A DNA stretch of 55,119 bases from BQJU01 sp964015035 (GCA_964015035.1 CAXHCA010000028.1:1-55119); one strand, 5' to 3'; shown: positions 7,767 to 16,701, counted from the first letter of the stretch. A program made the numbers and translations. The notes: a model not told the origin generated them from the sequence alone.

Positions 7767-9686
7767 TTATTTTTTGTCGTCGACTTCTTCGTATTCTACA
7801 TCAGTAACGTCTTCCGCTCCGGCATTTCCGGCAGTCTGACCTGTATTGGCATCGCCGGTAGCTTCCGCTGTCGCTTCAGGCCCCTGACCATTTTGATACA
7901 TCTGTTGACTTGCCGCTCCCCAAACTTCCTGGAGTTTGTTCATCAACTCATCAATCTTGTCAACATCTTGTGCTTGGTGTGCTGCCTTTAGTTCAGCCAA
8001 AGCCGCTTCGATTTGTGATTTCTGCTCCTCAGGAACTTTGTCACCAAATTCTTTCAGCTGCTTTTCTGTTTGGAAGATCATCGTATCTGCCTGGTTGATT
8101 TTCTCAACCCGCTCACGAGCAGCCTTGTCAGATTCAGCATTGGCTTCAGCCTCTGCCTTCATCCGAGCAACTTCTTCCTTAGACAATCCGGTAGATGCTT
8201 CGATGCGAATAGTTTGCTCTTTACCTGTTCCCTTATCTTTAGCAGAAACATTTAAGATACCGTTGGCGTCCATATCGAAGGTTACCTCTACTTGTGGCAC
8301 TCCGCGCGGTGCTGGTGGAATGCCATCCAGGATAAAGCGGCCTACAGTACGGTTATCTTTTGCCATAGGGCGCTCCCCTTGCAGAATGTGGATTTCAACC
8401 GAAGGTTGATTGTCCGCTGCGGTAGAGTACACCTTTGACTTTTTGGTTGGAATGGTAGAGTTGGCCTCAATAACCACATCATAGACCCCTCCCATCGTTT
8501 CGATACCCATAGATAGCGGTGTTACATCAAGCAACAGTACATCTTGCACATCACCGCTCAGTACACCACCCTGGATAGAAGCTCCTACGGCTACTACCTC
8601 ATCAGGGTTTACGCCCTTGTTAGGTTTCTTACCAAAAAACTCTTCAACAGCTTGTTGGATACGTGGAATCCGGGTTGAGCCACCTACGAGAATAATCTCG
8701 TCGATATCACTCTTGTCCAGGCCTGCATCTTTCAGTGCCAAACGGCAAGGCTCCAAAGTCCGCGCGACCAATGCATCAGCCAATTGCTCAAACTTAGCGC
8801 GAGACAACTTCAATACCAAGTGCTTGGGCACTCCATCTACTGCCGTAATATAAGGCAGATTCACTTCTGTTTCTGATGAAGAAGACAATTCGATTTTAGC
8901 CTTCTCTGCGGCATCTTTCAAACGCTGCAGTGCCATTGGATCTTTACGCAGGTCAATGTTTTCTTGCGCCTTGAACTCATCAGCGAGCCAATCGATAATA
9001 ACGTGGTCGAAGTCATCACCTCCCAGGTGAGTATCACCATTGGTCGATTTTACTTCAAATACGCCTTCTCCCAAATCCAGAATCGAAATATCAAATGTAC
9101 CACCACCAAGGTCATAGACCGCGATGGTCATATCTTTACTTCTTTTATCCAAGCCATAAGCCAAGGCTGCTGCCGTAGGCTCATTGATGATCCGCTTAAC
9201 CGTCAGACCAGCAATCTCACCGGCTTCTTTTGTTGCCTGGCGCTGGGAGTCGTTGAAGTATGCAGGCACGGTTACTACCGCTTCTGTTACTTCCTGCCCC
9301 AAAAAGTCTTCTGCCACCTTTTTCATCTTTTGCAAAATCATGGCAGAAATTTCTTGTGGAGTATATAGGCGGCCATCAATATCTACTCTGACCGTATCAT
9401 TGTCTCCTTTTACTGCTTTATAAGCAACTCTTTGCGCCTCTTCGGCTACTTCGCTATAGCGAGTCCCCATGAAACGTTTAATCGAAGCGATGGTCCGTTG
9501 TGGATTCGTAATCGCCTGACGCTTTGCCGGATCCCCAATTTTGCGTTCTCCGTTGTCCATAAATGCGACAACGGATGGTGTGGTTCTTCGACCTTCGTCA
9601 TTGGGAATGACTACGGGCTCGTTACCCTCCATTACCGCTACGCAAGAGTTGGTAGTACCTAAGTCAATACCAATAATCTTACCCAT
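7767..9686 (-). CDS. dnaK: Chaperone protein DnaK (Hsp70)
   Basis: DnaK binds exposed hydrophobic segments of proteins and cycles with ATP, DnaJ and GrpE in the cytoplasm. The 639 residues are full length. The ATPase domain (about 1-385) begins IIGIDLGTTNSCVAVMEG and has the phosphate-binding DLGGGTFDISIL and the EIILVGGSTRIPRIQ motif. The substrate domain follows (LLLDVTPLSMGIET, then AKDNRTVGRF) and a helical lid, ending in a Gly/Ala/Thr-rich tail and DVEYEEVDDKK. Neither grpE nor dnaJ is next to it, which is common in Bacteroidota. It is convergent with the esterase gene across a shared terminator and is transcribed from a 255-bp upstream region containing candidate promoters. Confidence 0.99.
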   Translation of the reverse strand: MGKIIGIDLGTTNSCVAVMEGNEPVVIPNDEGRRTTPSVVAFMDNGERKIGDPAKRQAITNPQRTIASIKRFMGTRYSEVAEEAQRVAYKAVKGDNDTVRVDIDGRLYTPQEISAMILQKMKKVAEDFLGQEVTEAVVTVPAYFNDSQRQATKEAGEIAGLTVKRIINEPTAAALAYGLDKRSKDMTIAVYDLGGGTFDISILDLGEGVFEVKSTNGDTHLGGDDFDHVIIDWLADEFKAQENIDLRKDPMALQRLKDAAEKAKIELSSSSETEVNLPYITAVDGVPKHLVLKLSRAKFEQLADALVARTLEPCRLALKDAGLDKSDIDEIILVGGSTRIPRIQQAVEEFFGKKPNKGVNPDEVVAVGASIQGGVLSGDVQDVLLLDVTPLSMGIETMGGVYDVVIEANSTIPTKKSKVYSTAADNQPSVEIHILQGERPMAKDNRTVGRFILDGIPPAPRGVPQVEVTFDMDANGILNVSAKDKGTGKEQTIRIEASTGLSKEEVARMKAEAEANAESDKAARERVEKINQADTMIFQTEKQLKEFGDKVPEEQKSQIEAALAELKAAHQAQDVDKIDELMNKLQEVWGAASQQMYQNGQGPEATAEATGDANTGQTAGNAGAEDVTDVEYEEVDDKK

Positions 9687-9733
9687 ATTGTATTAATTTT
9701 TTTTAAAGTTCAATGATTACAACCATACCTATA

Positions 9734-9778
9734 GCAAGGCATGTGCCAAGATAAAAAGGGCGGGTTGTGGATGACAAA
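9734..9778 (-). promoter_or_regulatory. Candidate dnaK promoter(s): primary-sigma and overlapping sigma-54-like match
   Basis: On the minus strand, TTTG (9778-9775) and TATCTTGG (9753-9746) are 21 nt apart, a 7-of-8 match to the Bacteroidota -7 element. Overlapping it, TGGCACATGCCTTGC (9748-9734) matches the sigma-54 consensus TGGCAC-N5-TTGC with the required GG-N10-GC spacing. Either would start transcription within about 55 nt of the dnaK ATG. No CIRCE-type inverted repeat was seen. Which promoter is real cannot be decided from sequence. Confidence 0.4.
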
Positions 9779-9855
9779 TGGTCGGAAATACCGGTTGAAG
9801 ATGTGCCATATCGCCAAAAAATAACCGAAAGAGTGACAGAATGACATTTTGGCAG

Positions 9856-9920
9856 AAAAAAAAAGAGAAGTGATAGCGTGGTCATCCTGAATGCATATCT
9901 GATTCAGGATGACCACTATC
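9856..9920 (-). terminator. Rho-independent terminator of the lipoprotein gene
   Basis: Read on the minus strand, a long stem (about 19 bp: GATAGTGGTCATCCTGAAT against its complement, with one bulged base) with a 9-nt loop lies at 9920-9872, followed by a run of nine T at 9864-9856. It sits about 20 nt after the lipoprotein stop at 9942 and isolates that gene from dnaK. Confidence 0.85.
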
Positions 9921-9941
9921 GTTGGAAGCCGCAAGTGCGGA

Positions 9942-10952
9942 TTATTCGAAATTCAAATCATTGGTATAAACACCCATTCTTACAGAATCCATTGTGATGG
10001 GGTCAAATTCGATACTATCTCGCAACAGGAAGTAGCGAGAGGTAAATATTCCTAACCCTTCTGACAGGTTGGTGTAGACCGGGACCGTATTGGAACTGGT
10101 AATTCCCAAGTTTGCATTAGCAATTTCAAAATAGTCGACAAATTCCTGTCCACCGCCGACAATCAATAAATCCATACTCTTCAGGTTTCGGTACCCTTCA
10201 TTTCCTAGAGGTTCCAATGCACCGTCGAGAAATTGATAAAACCGCTCTGCACGAATATTGACCACTACCCTTTCCGGATCACCATCTTTAATAAAGCTCT
10301 TATCAATGATCCACTCCAGGCTTTTGTCTACTTCTTCGGTGCTGCCCGGGGCCAGTTCTGAATAGTTAATCCTGATTCTAAAATCAAACACCTTGGCAAA
10401 TTCTCCAACAAACCAAGAAAAACTAATGTCCTTGTCGTAAGGAAAAAGTTTAACTGGGGAAGAAGGTGAATTGTCTCTTGGAGTTAAAGCCCGCATCACA
10501 TTCGTTTCAGCAGTTACCGGCTCTGTGTCCTCACCGCGGGTAATCACCAAGCGAATATTTTCGCCGCCATTCAGATCAAGATCTTCTGCCTTGATCTTGT
10601 AGAGATAATTCGGGGAGGTCGCAAAAGCGCCATCTTCTCTTGGATAGCCTTCCAGATTTCCATCTACACGTTCCAGTGTAAACAGCTCTCCGCTTGGCAG
10701 CTTTTCGATCTGCACCAAGACATCATCATAATACAGGGAATCTGCAATTCGGGCAATTTCGGTGGCATCACCACCTGGCTCCAGAAAAGCTTTCTCTACC
10801 CGTACATAATGGGCTGTATCTTGCACGGAGATAAATCCATAAACAATAGGAATATCTCGCCATGCTCCCTCTAGGGTAAAATCGGTACTACAGCCCGTCC
10901 AACCTAGTACTAATGAGACGAGCACCACAACAATAGTTAAATACTTATTCAT
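9942..10952 (-). CDS. Uncharacterised lipoprotein (DUF4249-like)
   Basis: The 336-residue protein has a lipoprotein signal (MNKYLTIVVVLVSLVLGWTGC), the Cys at about residue 21 being the lipidation site although Trp at -3 is unusual. The frame is open to 10997, but the ATG at 10952 puts the signal at the N-terminus. The rest is mostly beta-strand: an early IPIVYGFISVQDTAHYVRVEKAF segment, then NYLYKIKAEDL, then GENIRLVITR. This resembles the Ig-like lipoproteins annotated DUF4249 in Bacteroidota, but I am not certain of the family. It probably sits in the envelope. Its own promoter lies within an inverted repeat and a strong terminator follows, so it is transcribed alone. Confidence 0.65.
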   Translation of the reverse strand: MNKYLTIVVVLVSLVLGWTGCSTDFTLEGAWRDIPIVYGFISVQDTAHYVRVEKAFLEPGGDATEIARIADSLYYDDVLVQIEKLPSGELFTLERVDGNLEGYPREDGAFATSPNYLYKIKAEDLDLNGGENIRLVITRGEDTEPVTAETNVMRALTPRDNSPSSPVKLFPYDKDISFSWFVGEFAKVFDFRIRINYSELAPGSTEEVDKSLEWIIDKSFIKDGDPERVVVNIRAERFYQFLDGALEPLGNEGYRNLKSMDLLIVGGGQEFVDYFEIANANLGITSSNTVPVYTNLSEGLGIFTSRYFLLRDSIEFDPITMDSVRMGVYTNDLNFE

Positions 10953-11001
10953 TCGCTTTTTTTTACACAATGATAAACTCCGAAGGCGGGATGTCATTTA
11001 A

Positions 11002-11083
11002 TTTGGTCCGTATAAAAAAGAAATCATTCTGCCGTCGGGTAAAAAACGGACCAAAGGTAAAACATTTCATTATTATAACGCAA
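11002..11083 (-). promoter_or_regulatory. Promoter and inverted repeat upstream of the lipoprotein gene
   Basis: On the minus strand, TTG (11083-11081) and TACCTTTG (11059-11052), a perfect TAnnTTTG, are 21 nt apart. A perfect 10-bp inverted repeat (TTTGGTCCGT at 11002-11011, ACGGACCAAA at 11046-11055) overlaps the -7 element and encloses 34 nt of the predicted start and leader. It may be an operator or a 5' mRNA stem. Confidence 0.5.
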
Positions 11084-11181
11084 GATGTTAGTCTTTGGAT
11101 TGACGGACAGCTGACTTAGCATGTGGTGTTTCACAAAATTATTAACTTGCGCACTTTATCCAACTACCTAATTAGACGAGA

Positions 11182-11997
11182 ATGTCGGTCAACAAAGAAG
11201 TCAAAAGAATCACTACACACGTTTTGCAGGCGATGAAAAATCAGGGCGAAAAAATTGCTATGCTCACCGCGTACGATTTTTCGATGACCCGGATCCTTGA
11301 TGAGGCCGGTGTCGATATTTTACTGGTAGGCGATTCTGCCTCCAACGTGATGGCGGGGCACGAAACGACGCTTCCCATTACGCTCGATCAAATGATCTAC
11401 CATGCCTCTTCTGTGGTCAGAGCGGTTAAGCGGGCGCTGGTCGTCGTTGATCTTCCTTTTGGCTCTTACCAGGGAAATTCAAAATCGGCATTGGATTCCA
11501 CAATAAGAATCATGAAAGAGTCTGGTGCACATGCTGTCAAAATGGAGGGAGGCGCAGAAATTGGAGAGTCGGTCAAACGCATCCTCTCAGCTGGCGTGCC
11601 AGTGATGGGGCATCTCGGACTGACGCCACAATCTATTTATAAATTTGGCACCTATACCGTCCGTGCCAAAGAAGAGGAAGAGGCTCAAAAACTTCTCGAA
11701 GATGCCTTATTGCTTCAGGAATTAGGTTGTTTTGCCATTGTTTTGGAAAAAATCCCTGCAACCCTGGCCAAGGCCGTTTCTGAAAAGCTATACATCCCTA
11801 CCATCGGCATTGGTGCCGGGCAATACACCGATGGTCAAGTGCTGGTTACTCACGATTTGCTGGGGTTGACCAAAGATTTCCAACCACGTTTTTTAAGACG
11901 GTACTTACAGTTGTTTGATACCATCCGGGAGGCGACTGAACAGTACATCCAGGATGTAAAAAACCGTGACTTTCCCAACGAAAAAGAGCAATATTAG
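11182..11997 (+). CDS. panB: 3-methyl-2-oxobutanoate hydroxymethyltransferase
   Basis: PanB transfers a hydroxymethyl group from 5,10-methylenetetrahydrofolate to alpha-ketoisovalerate, giving ketopantoate, the first committed step of pantothenate (vitamin B5/CoA) synthesis in the cytoplasm. The 271 residues are the normal length. Recognisable motifs are MLTAYDFSMTRILDEAGVDI, LVGDSASNVMAGHETTLPIT (metal-binding Asp in VGDS), VVVDLPFGSYQ, AVKMEGG and GHLGLTPQS. The ATG at 11182 is chosen; MSVNKEVKRITTHVLQ precedes the first strand as expected. mltG follows after 24 bp on the same strand, probably one transcript. No other pan gene is nearby. Confidence 0.97.
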   Translation: MSVNKEVKRITTHVLQAMKNQGEKIAMLTAYDFSMTRILDEAGVDILLVGDSASNVMAGHETTLPITLDQMIYHASSVVRAVKRALVVVDLPFGSYQGNSKSALDSTIRIMKESGAHAVKMEGGAEIGESVKRILSAGVPVMGHLGLTPQSIYKFGTYTVRAKEEEEAQKLLEDALLLQELGCFAIVLEKIPATLAKAVSEKLYIPTIGIGAGQYTDGQVLVTHDLLGLTKDFQPRFLRRYLQLFDTIREATEQYIQDVKNRDFPNEKEQY

Positions 11998-12021
11998 ATT
12001 CCAAAACTTCGTTGCCTAAAC

Positions 12022-13056
12022 ATGAAAAAAAAGCTAATCTATTCGATACTCACGGCACTGGCCATTCTTGGCATTGGAGCCCTAATGATTTATCAGCAAT
12101 ACATTGCAGGAGCAGTGGTACCAAGAGATATCAAGGACCCTATCGTGTTGATTCCTACCAATTCAAATTTTGAGGAAGTCGTCAGCATTCTCAAAAAGAA
12201 AGGCGTGGTACCCAATGAAAAGATTTTCCGGTTTATGGCGGAAAAGATGAATTATATTAAAAACCCCATGAGAAGTGGTCGGTTTGAACTCAAGCCCGGA
12301 TGGAGTAATGTCCAGATGATCCGGCAATTACGCAATGGCAAACAAGCGCCAGTAGAAGTTATCTTGACCAATGAGCGGTTGGTAGAGAACGTTGCTGCCA
12401 AAGTTTCTCGATTTATCGAACCAGATTCGGTCGACATCCTCAGCTTATTGCAGGATGAGAACTACCTACAGGAAATTGGCTATACCCCGGAAATATTGAT
12501 GAGCCTATTTATTCCCAACACCTACGAATTTTACTGGAATACTTCTCCACGAGAATTTGTGGAGCGCATGATCAAGGAACACGATGCTTTTTGGGCAAAA
12601 GACAACCGGAAAGCCAAAGCGGAGGCACTTGGACTGACACCTGCCGAGGTTTATACCTTGGCTTCAATTGTAGAAAAAGAGACACAAGCCAATGCAGAAA
12701 AAAAGCGTATGGCAGGGGTGTATTACAATCGATTAAAACAGGGTATTCGCCTACAGGCCGATCCTACAGCCGTATTTGCTAGAAGAGATTTTAACACCAC
12801 TCGGGTCACTCATTATCACACAAAATTTGACTCGCCCTACAATACTTATATGTATGAGGGGCTGCCTCCCGGCCCGATCAGTATGGCATCTATTGTCACT
12901 TTAGATGCAGTGCTTAATATGGAAGAACACGACTACATCTTTTTCTGTGCACGCGGCGATGGCTCTGGGTTACATAATTTTGCCAAAACCCTCGCCGCAC
13001 ACAATCAGAATGCCAGAATTTACAAGGAAAACCTCAGGAAGAGAGGTTTGAGGTAA
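12022..13056 (+). CDS. mltG: Endolytic murein transglycosylase MltG
   Basis: MltG (YceG-like) cuts nascent peptidoglycan strands in the inner membrane facing the periplasm and helps set glycan length. The 344-residue protein has an N-terminal anchor at about residues 5-24 (IYSILTALAILGIGALMIY), a LysM-like region, and the catalytic domain. The motif ASIVEKET puts the catalytic Glu at residue 218, and LQADPTAVFA with YNTYMYEGLPPGPIS are the family's other conserved blocks. It lies 24 bp after panB. The 3' end converges with a lipoprotein gene only 10 bp away. Confidence 0.95.
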   Translation: MKKKLIYSILTALAILGIGALMIYQQYIAGAVVPRDIKDPIVLIPTNSNFEEVVSILKKKGVVPNEKIFRFMAEKMNYIKNPMRSGRFELKPGWSNVQMIRQLRNGKQAPVEVILTNERLVENVAAKVSRFIEPDSVDILSLLQDENYLQEIGYTPEILMSLFIPNTYEFYWNTSPREFVERMIKEHDAFWAKDNRKAKAEALGLTPAEVYTLASIVEKETQANAEKKRMAGVYYNRLKQGIRLQADPTAVFARRDFNTTRVTHYHTKFDSPYNTYMYEGLPPGPISMASIVTLDAVLNMEEHDYIFFCARGDGSGLHNFAKTLAAHNQNARIYKENLRKRGLR

Positions 13057-13066
13057 GCGGTCACTC

Positions 13067-13600
13067 TTATTCTTCTATACCAAACTGTTTTTTGGTTGGC
13101 ATGGTCATTAGGTTGATTGCCTTGATCATAATGCCACTTTGGTTGTACCTCCGAGACCCCACCCACGACATGGCATCTCCTTCGCCATTGGCTTTGAGTT
13201 TGTATTCACTATCTTCCTTATTATTGGCGGAGTCCAGCCATATTTTATCTTGGCCATCCTCTACATAATACTTCCAGATTCCTTTACCTTGAACTTCCTG
13301 CCAATGTCCGTTTTCGTAGGTCCCATCGGGATTGAAGCGATACCAGCGCCCACGGTTAAACAGCTTGGCCTCCATGTCGCTATCATCTTTGGGAATGTAA
13401 AATTCAAAAACCCAATAATCCTTTGTCAATAAAGCTTCCATGTGTGAATCACCAGCAGGCGAAGGCGAATGGATGCTTCCGGTTGGTGCCGTTTCGGTTG
13501 TTTCGGTTGTTTCCGAAGCCCCCTCTTGGGTTGTGGCAGCATCATCTGTGCATGCCCAAAACAAACTCAGTGAAAGGGCTAAAAAAAGATATTTGTTCAT
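13067..13600 (-). CDS. Small lipoprotein, lipocalin-like
   Basis: The 177-residue protein has a short signal with lipid-attachment Cys (MNKYLFLALSLSLFWAC), then a Thr/Glu/Ala-rich linker to about residue 40. A compact domain follows with motifs like KDYWVFEFYIP, RGRWYRFNPDGTYENGHW and GKGIWKYYVEDG. Such strands with Trp and Tyr are typical of lipocalin-like domains in Bacteroidota lipoproteins, but the function is unknown. The start at 13600 (ATG) is preferred over a GTG two codons upstream. It lies 17 bp after the GH65 gene on the same strand and is probably co-transcribed with pgmB and GH65. Confidence 0.75.
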   Translation of the reverse strand: MNKYLFLALSLSLFWACTDDAATTQEGASETTETTETAPTGSIHSPSPAGDSHMEALLTKDYWVFEFYIPKDDSDMEAKLFNRGRWYRFNPDGTYENGHWQEVQGKGIWKYYVEDGQDKIWLDSANNKEDSEYKLKANGEGDAMSWVGSRRYNQSGIMIKAINLMTMPTKKQFGIEE

Positions 13601-13617
13601 GATCACTATAATTTTTA

Positions 13618-15927
13618 TCAGTTTTTAAAATTCAACGTCTCTCCAGCATTAATAGTGTATTTTTCTCCGTAAACCTCAATCGTCATTGTCGCTCCGGTAT
13701 GGTTGGTCACCTGGGTCTTTCCTGTTTTCACTACAACTTCCAGAATATGGCCTCTAAAGCGAATTTTAAAGGAGTAGGCTTTCCACTTTTTGGGAATAAA
13801 AGGCCGAAAAGAAACCATCCCGTCATTCACGCGCATGCCTCCAAATCCTTTCACAAAAGCCATCCAGGTGCCTGCCATACTCGTGATGTGGCAACCATCT
13901 TCAGTATCGTTATTGTAATCATCTAAATCCAAGCGCGCCGTTCTCAGGTACATTTCATACGCCTTTTCCTCCATCCCTAATTTGGCGGCTAAAATGCCGT
14001 GGACACAAGGGGAAAGTGAAGATTCATGAACGGTACGAGGCTCGTAAAATTCAAAATTCCGACGCAGAGTGGCATCATCAAAGTGTTCCTCAAACAAATA
14101 CAATCCTTGCAACACATCAGCCTGCTTGATAAAGATGGAACGCAAAATGCGGTCCCATGACCATTTTTGATTGAGCGGTCGATCCTCAGGCCTCAAATCA
14201 TCCACCGTTAGCAATTCCTTGTCTAGAAAACCATCATGTTGCACGTAGATACCCAGCTTTTTATCTTCCGGGAAGTACATATTGCCGGCAATCTCTTTCC
14301 AAAGATTGGTTTCCGTATATTCGTAAAATTTAATCTTTTCTTCAATCTCTTTGTACCGTTCCGGAGCTTTTTCCTTGACGTAAAAAATTGATTCCATCGC
14401 ATAACGCAAACACCAGATAGCAATGTAATTGGTATACCAGTTGTTGTTGACGTTATTTTCGTATTCATTCGGGCCGGTGACGCCGTGCATCATGTATTTC
14501 TTATTGCGTTCAGAATAATGCACCCGTTGTGCCCAGAAACGTGCAATAGCAATCAAAACCTCCAAGCCACATTCTGCAAGATAATCTTGATCACCGGTAT
14601 AGCGGATGTAATCGTAAATGGCGAAGGCAATCGCACCGTTTCGGTGGATTTCCTCAAAAGTGATTTCCCATTCGTTGTGGCACTCTTCCCCATTCATCGT
14701 CACCATGGGATAAAGTGCAGCCCCATCTGTAAAACCCAGTTTCTCAGCATTTTCAATAGCCTTTTGCAGTTGCTTGTAGCGGTAAACCAAAAGCTGGCGC
14801 CCTACTTTCGAATCGGCTGTACCTAAATAAAAGGGCAAACAATAGGCTTCCGTATCCCAATAGGTACTCCCTCCGTATTTCTCACCGGTAAAACCTTTAG
14901 GTCCAATATTGAGTCGCTCGTCTTCCCCTGTGTAGGTTTGGTACAATTGGAAAATATTAAAACGAATGCCTTGTTGAGCGGCAACATCCCCCTCAATCTT
15001 GATATCTGCTTCTTCCCATTTATGGTTCCAAGCCTGGGCCTGTTCGACCAGCATCTGATCAAATCCCTTGCTATAGGCATCGGCAACCACCTTTTGGCAA
15101 TTTTTCAGTAAATCATCCTTAGCATGATTTAGAGAGCTCAAAACTCCTACATATTTATAAATCACCGTTTCTTCTCCTTCCCTTGCGGTTAAGTCTACTC
15201 CGCAGGATACATATTTTTCTCGATGGTGTCGGAAAGAATTAAAATCAACTTCTTCCCCTCCCTGAAGGATCGAGAATTTCATCCCCGTGCAGACCTGAAA
15301 GGCTGTTTTTTTCGTCTCCACGGTAATATAAGCTTGACGCCGTTTCACCTTGGCATCAATTTCTTCCCAGAATTTTTCGTCATAATTGGAGTCCTCATTG
15401 ATCACATCGGCATCCAAATAGGGGGTGATGATGTACTTTGCTGAAAAATCAAGCGGTGTGATGGAATAGCGAATCACGGCAACTTCATCATCAACAATGC
15501 TGCAAAAGCGTTTGGCCGCTACTTTAACACGCTTCCCACTTTCCAAAGTAGCAATAAAAGAGCGTTCCAAATACCCTTCCTTCATATTGAGTACACGCCG
15601 AAAATCTTCTACTTTACATCGAGCCAGGTCCAGGGTCTCCCCATCAATTTCCACATCAATGCCAATCCAGAACGTCGCATTCAATACCTTAGCAAAGTAT
15701 TCAGGGTATCCATTTTTCCACCATCCTACCCGTGTTTTGTCAGGGTAGTAAATTCCCGCTACATAACTGCCTTGAAGAGAATCTCCGGTATAGGTTTCTT
15801 CAAAATTAGCTCGTTGCCCCATACGGCCATTACCAATACTAAAGACACTCTCAGAAATGCGGTTGTTTTCGGGATTAAACCCTTCTTCAATGATACACCA
15901 TTCATCCTGCTTTAGGTATTCCTTCAT
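13618..15927 (-). CDS. Glycoside hydrolase family 65 disaccharide phosphorylase, probably maltose phosphorylase
   Basis: GH65 phosphorylases split an alpha-linked glucose disaccharide with inorganic phosphate, giving beta-glucose 1-phosphate and glucose. The 769 residues are full length: an N-terminal beta-sandwich (1-270), a linker, an (alpha/alpha)6 barrel (about 330-690) and a C-terminal beta-sheet. The motif VTGPNEYENNVNNNW carries the general acid, Glu488 here, equivalent to Glu487 of Lactobacillus brevis maltose phosphorylase. The presence of beta-phosphoglucomutase 21 bp upstream fits a beta-glucose 1-phosphate product. Maltose is favoured from overall similarity; trehalose, kojibiose or nigerose cannot be excluded. 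No sugar transporter is in the operon. The protein lacks a signal peptide and acts in the cytoplasm. Confidence 0.93.
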   Translation of the reverse strand: MKEYLKQDEWCIIEEGFNPENNRISESVFSIGNGRMGQRANFEETYTGDSLQGSYVAGIYYPDKTRVGWWKNGYPEYFAKVLNATFWIGIDVEIDGETLDLARCKVEDFRRVLNMKEGYLERSFIATLESGKRVKVAAKRFCSIVDDEVAVIRYSITPLDFSAKYIITPYLDADVINEDSNYDEKFWEEIDAKVKRRQAYITVETKKTAFQVCTGMKFSILQGGEEVDFNSFRHHREKYVSCGVDLTAREGEETVIYKYVGVLSSLNHAKDDLLKNCQKVVADAYSKGFDQMLVEQAQAWNHKWEEADIKIEGDVAAQQGIRFNIFQLYQTYTGEDERLNIGPKGFTGEKYGGSTYWDTEAYCLPFYLGTADSKVGRQLLVYRYKQLQKAIENAEKLGFTDGAALYPMVTMNGEECHNEWEITFEEIHRNGAIAFAIYDYIRYTGDQDYLAECGLEVLIAIARFWAQRVHYSERNKKYMMHGVTGPNEYENNVNNNWYTNYIAIWCLRYAMESIFYVKEKAPERYKEIEEKIKFYEYTETNLWKEIAGNMYFPEDKKLGIYVQHDGFLDKELLTVDDLRPEDRPLNQKWSWDRILRSIFIKQADVLQGLYLFEEHFDDATLRRNFEFYEPRTVHESSLSPCVHGILAAKLGMEEKAYEMYLRTARLDLDDYNNDTEDGCHITSMAGTWMAFVKGFGGMRVNDGMVSFRPFIPKKWKAYSFKIRFRGHILEVVVKTGKTQVTNHTGATMTIEVYGEKYTINAGETLNFKN

Positions 15928-15948
15928 GATGGTCGATTAAGTTTTTGT

Positions 15949-16620
15949 TTATTTTGTTTCTACACTTTTCTTCAGTTCATAAACCAAACTACTAAAATCC
16001 CTGCCAATAAAGTTAGGAATTACCAGATCAGCATGAGCCAACACCTCCTCCTTCCCAACACCTACTGCATAAAACCCACCTTTCAAGGCCGCTTCAATGC
16101 CTTTATCCGCATCTTCAAAAACGATACACTGCTGCGGCTTTAGGCCCATCTCTGCTGCCCCCAGTTCAAACACTTGTGGGTCGGGTTTCGAGCGTGTGGT
16201 TTTGTTGCCATCAATAATGGAATCAAAATAATGTCGGATTTCCAGAATATCAATAATGGAACCCGCATTTTTGCTGGCCGATCCCAATGCAATTTTCACC
16301 CCAGCTGCTTTCACACTATCCATAAATGGAATGACCCCATCCAAAATCTCATTCTTATCCATTTGGTTGATCCGCTCCACATACCAATCGTTTTTGACCC
16401 CGGTCAATCTTACTTTTTCCGCTTCATCAATAGTGACCCCTCCCCACTCAAGGATCAGCTCCAAAGACCCCATCCGACTAACGCCTTTTAAACCTTCATT
16501 CTGCGCTTCCGTCAAATCTGTCCCCAATTCCTGCGCCAACCGCTTCCATGCTTTGTAGTGATATTGAGCTGTATCAACAATGACACCATCCAAATCAAAA
16601 ATGCATCCTTTGATCTCCAT
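15949..16620 (-). CDS. pgmB: Beta-phosphoglucomutase (HAD superfamily)
   Basis: Converts beta-glucose 1-phosphate, the product of the neighbouring phosphorylase, to glucose 6-phosphate. The 223-residue HAD enzyme has the nucleophile motif FDLDGVIVDT near the N-terminus (Asp at about 9 and 11), the cap domain with HYKAWKRLA, motif II around LGSASKNA, motif III Lys in TTRSKPDPQVFELGA and motif IV FEDADKGIEAA. The ATG at 16620 (MEIKGCIF) is preferred over an upstream in-frame ATG at 16629. It is the first gene of the pgmB-GH65-lipoprotein operon and is preceded by a good promoter. Confidence 0.95.
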   Translation of the reverse strand: MEIKGCIFDLDGVIVDTAQYHYKAWKRLAQELGTDLTEAQNEGLKGVSRMGSLELILEWGGVTIDEAEKVRLTGVKNDWYVERINQMDKNEILDGVIPFMDSVKAAGVKIALGSASKNAGSIIDILEIRHYFDSIIDGNKTTRSKPDPQVFELGAAEMGLKPQQCIVFEDADKGIEAALKGGFYAVGVGKEEVLAHADLVIPNFIGRDFSSLVYELKKSVETK

Positions 16621-16671
16621 TTTTCTCATTTTTCAAGTTTACTGGCCTGCCAGCCCAACTTTTTCAAAGGG

Positions 16672-16701
16672 CAAAAATAGAATAATTAATACCTGGGCAA
16701 A
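16672..16701 (-). promoter_or_regulatory. Promoter of the pgmB-GH65 operon
   Basis: On the minus strand, TTTG (16701-16698) precedes TATTTTTG (16679-16672) by 18 nt, a perfect -7 element with slightly short spacing. Predicted start is near 16665, about 45 nt before the ATG. In the rest of the 296-bp gap I see no gene and no clear promoter for the divergent DUF1800 gene. Confidence 0.55.

Noticed and set aside
7936..8409. Open frame of 157 codons opposite dnaK
   Set aside because: Antisense shadow of a highly conserved gene; composition is Ser/Ala/Thr-rich nonsense with no family likeness.
9703..9934. Two short minus-strand frames between dnaK and the lipoprotein gene
   Set aside because: They overlap a terminator hairpin and the candidate dnaK promoter and show no coding signal.
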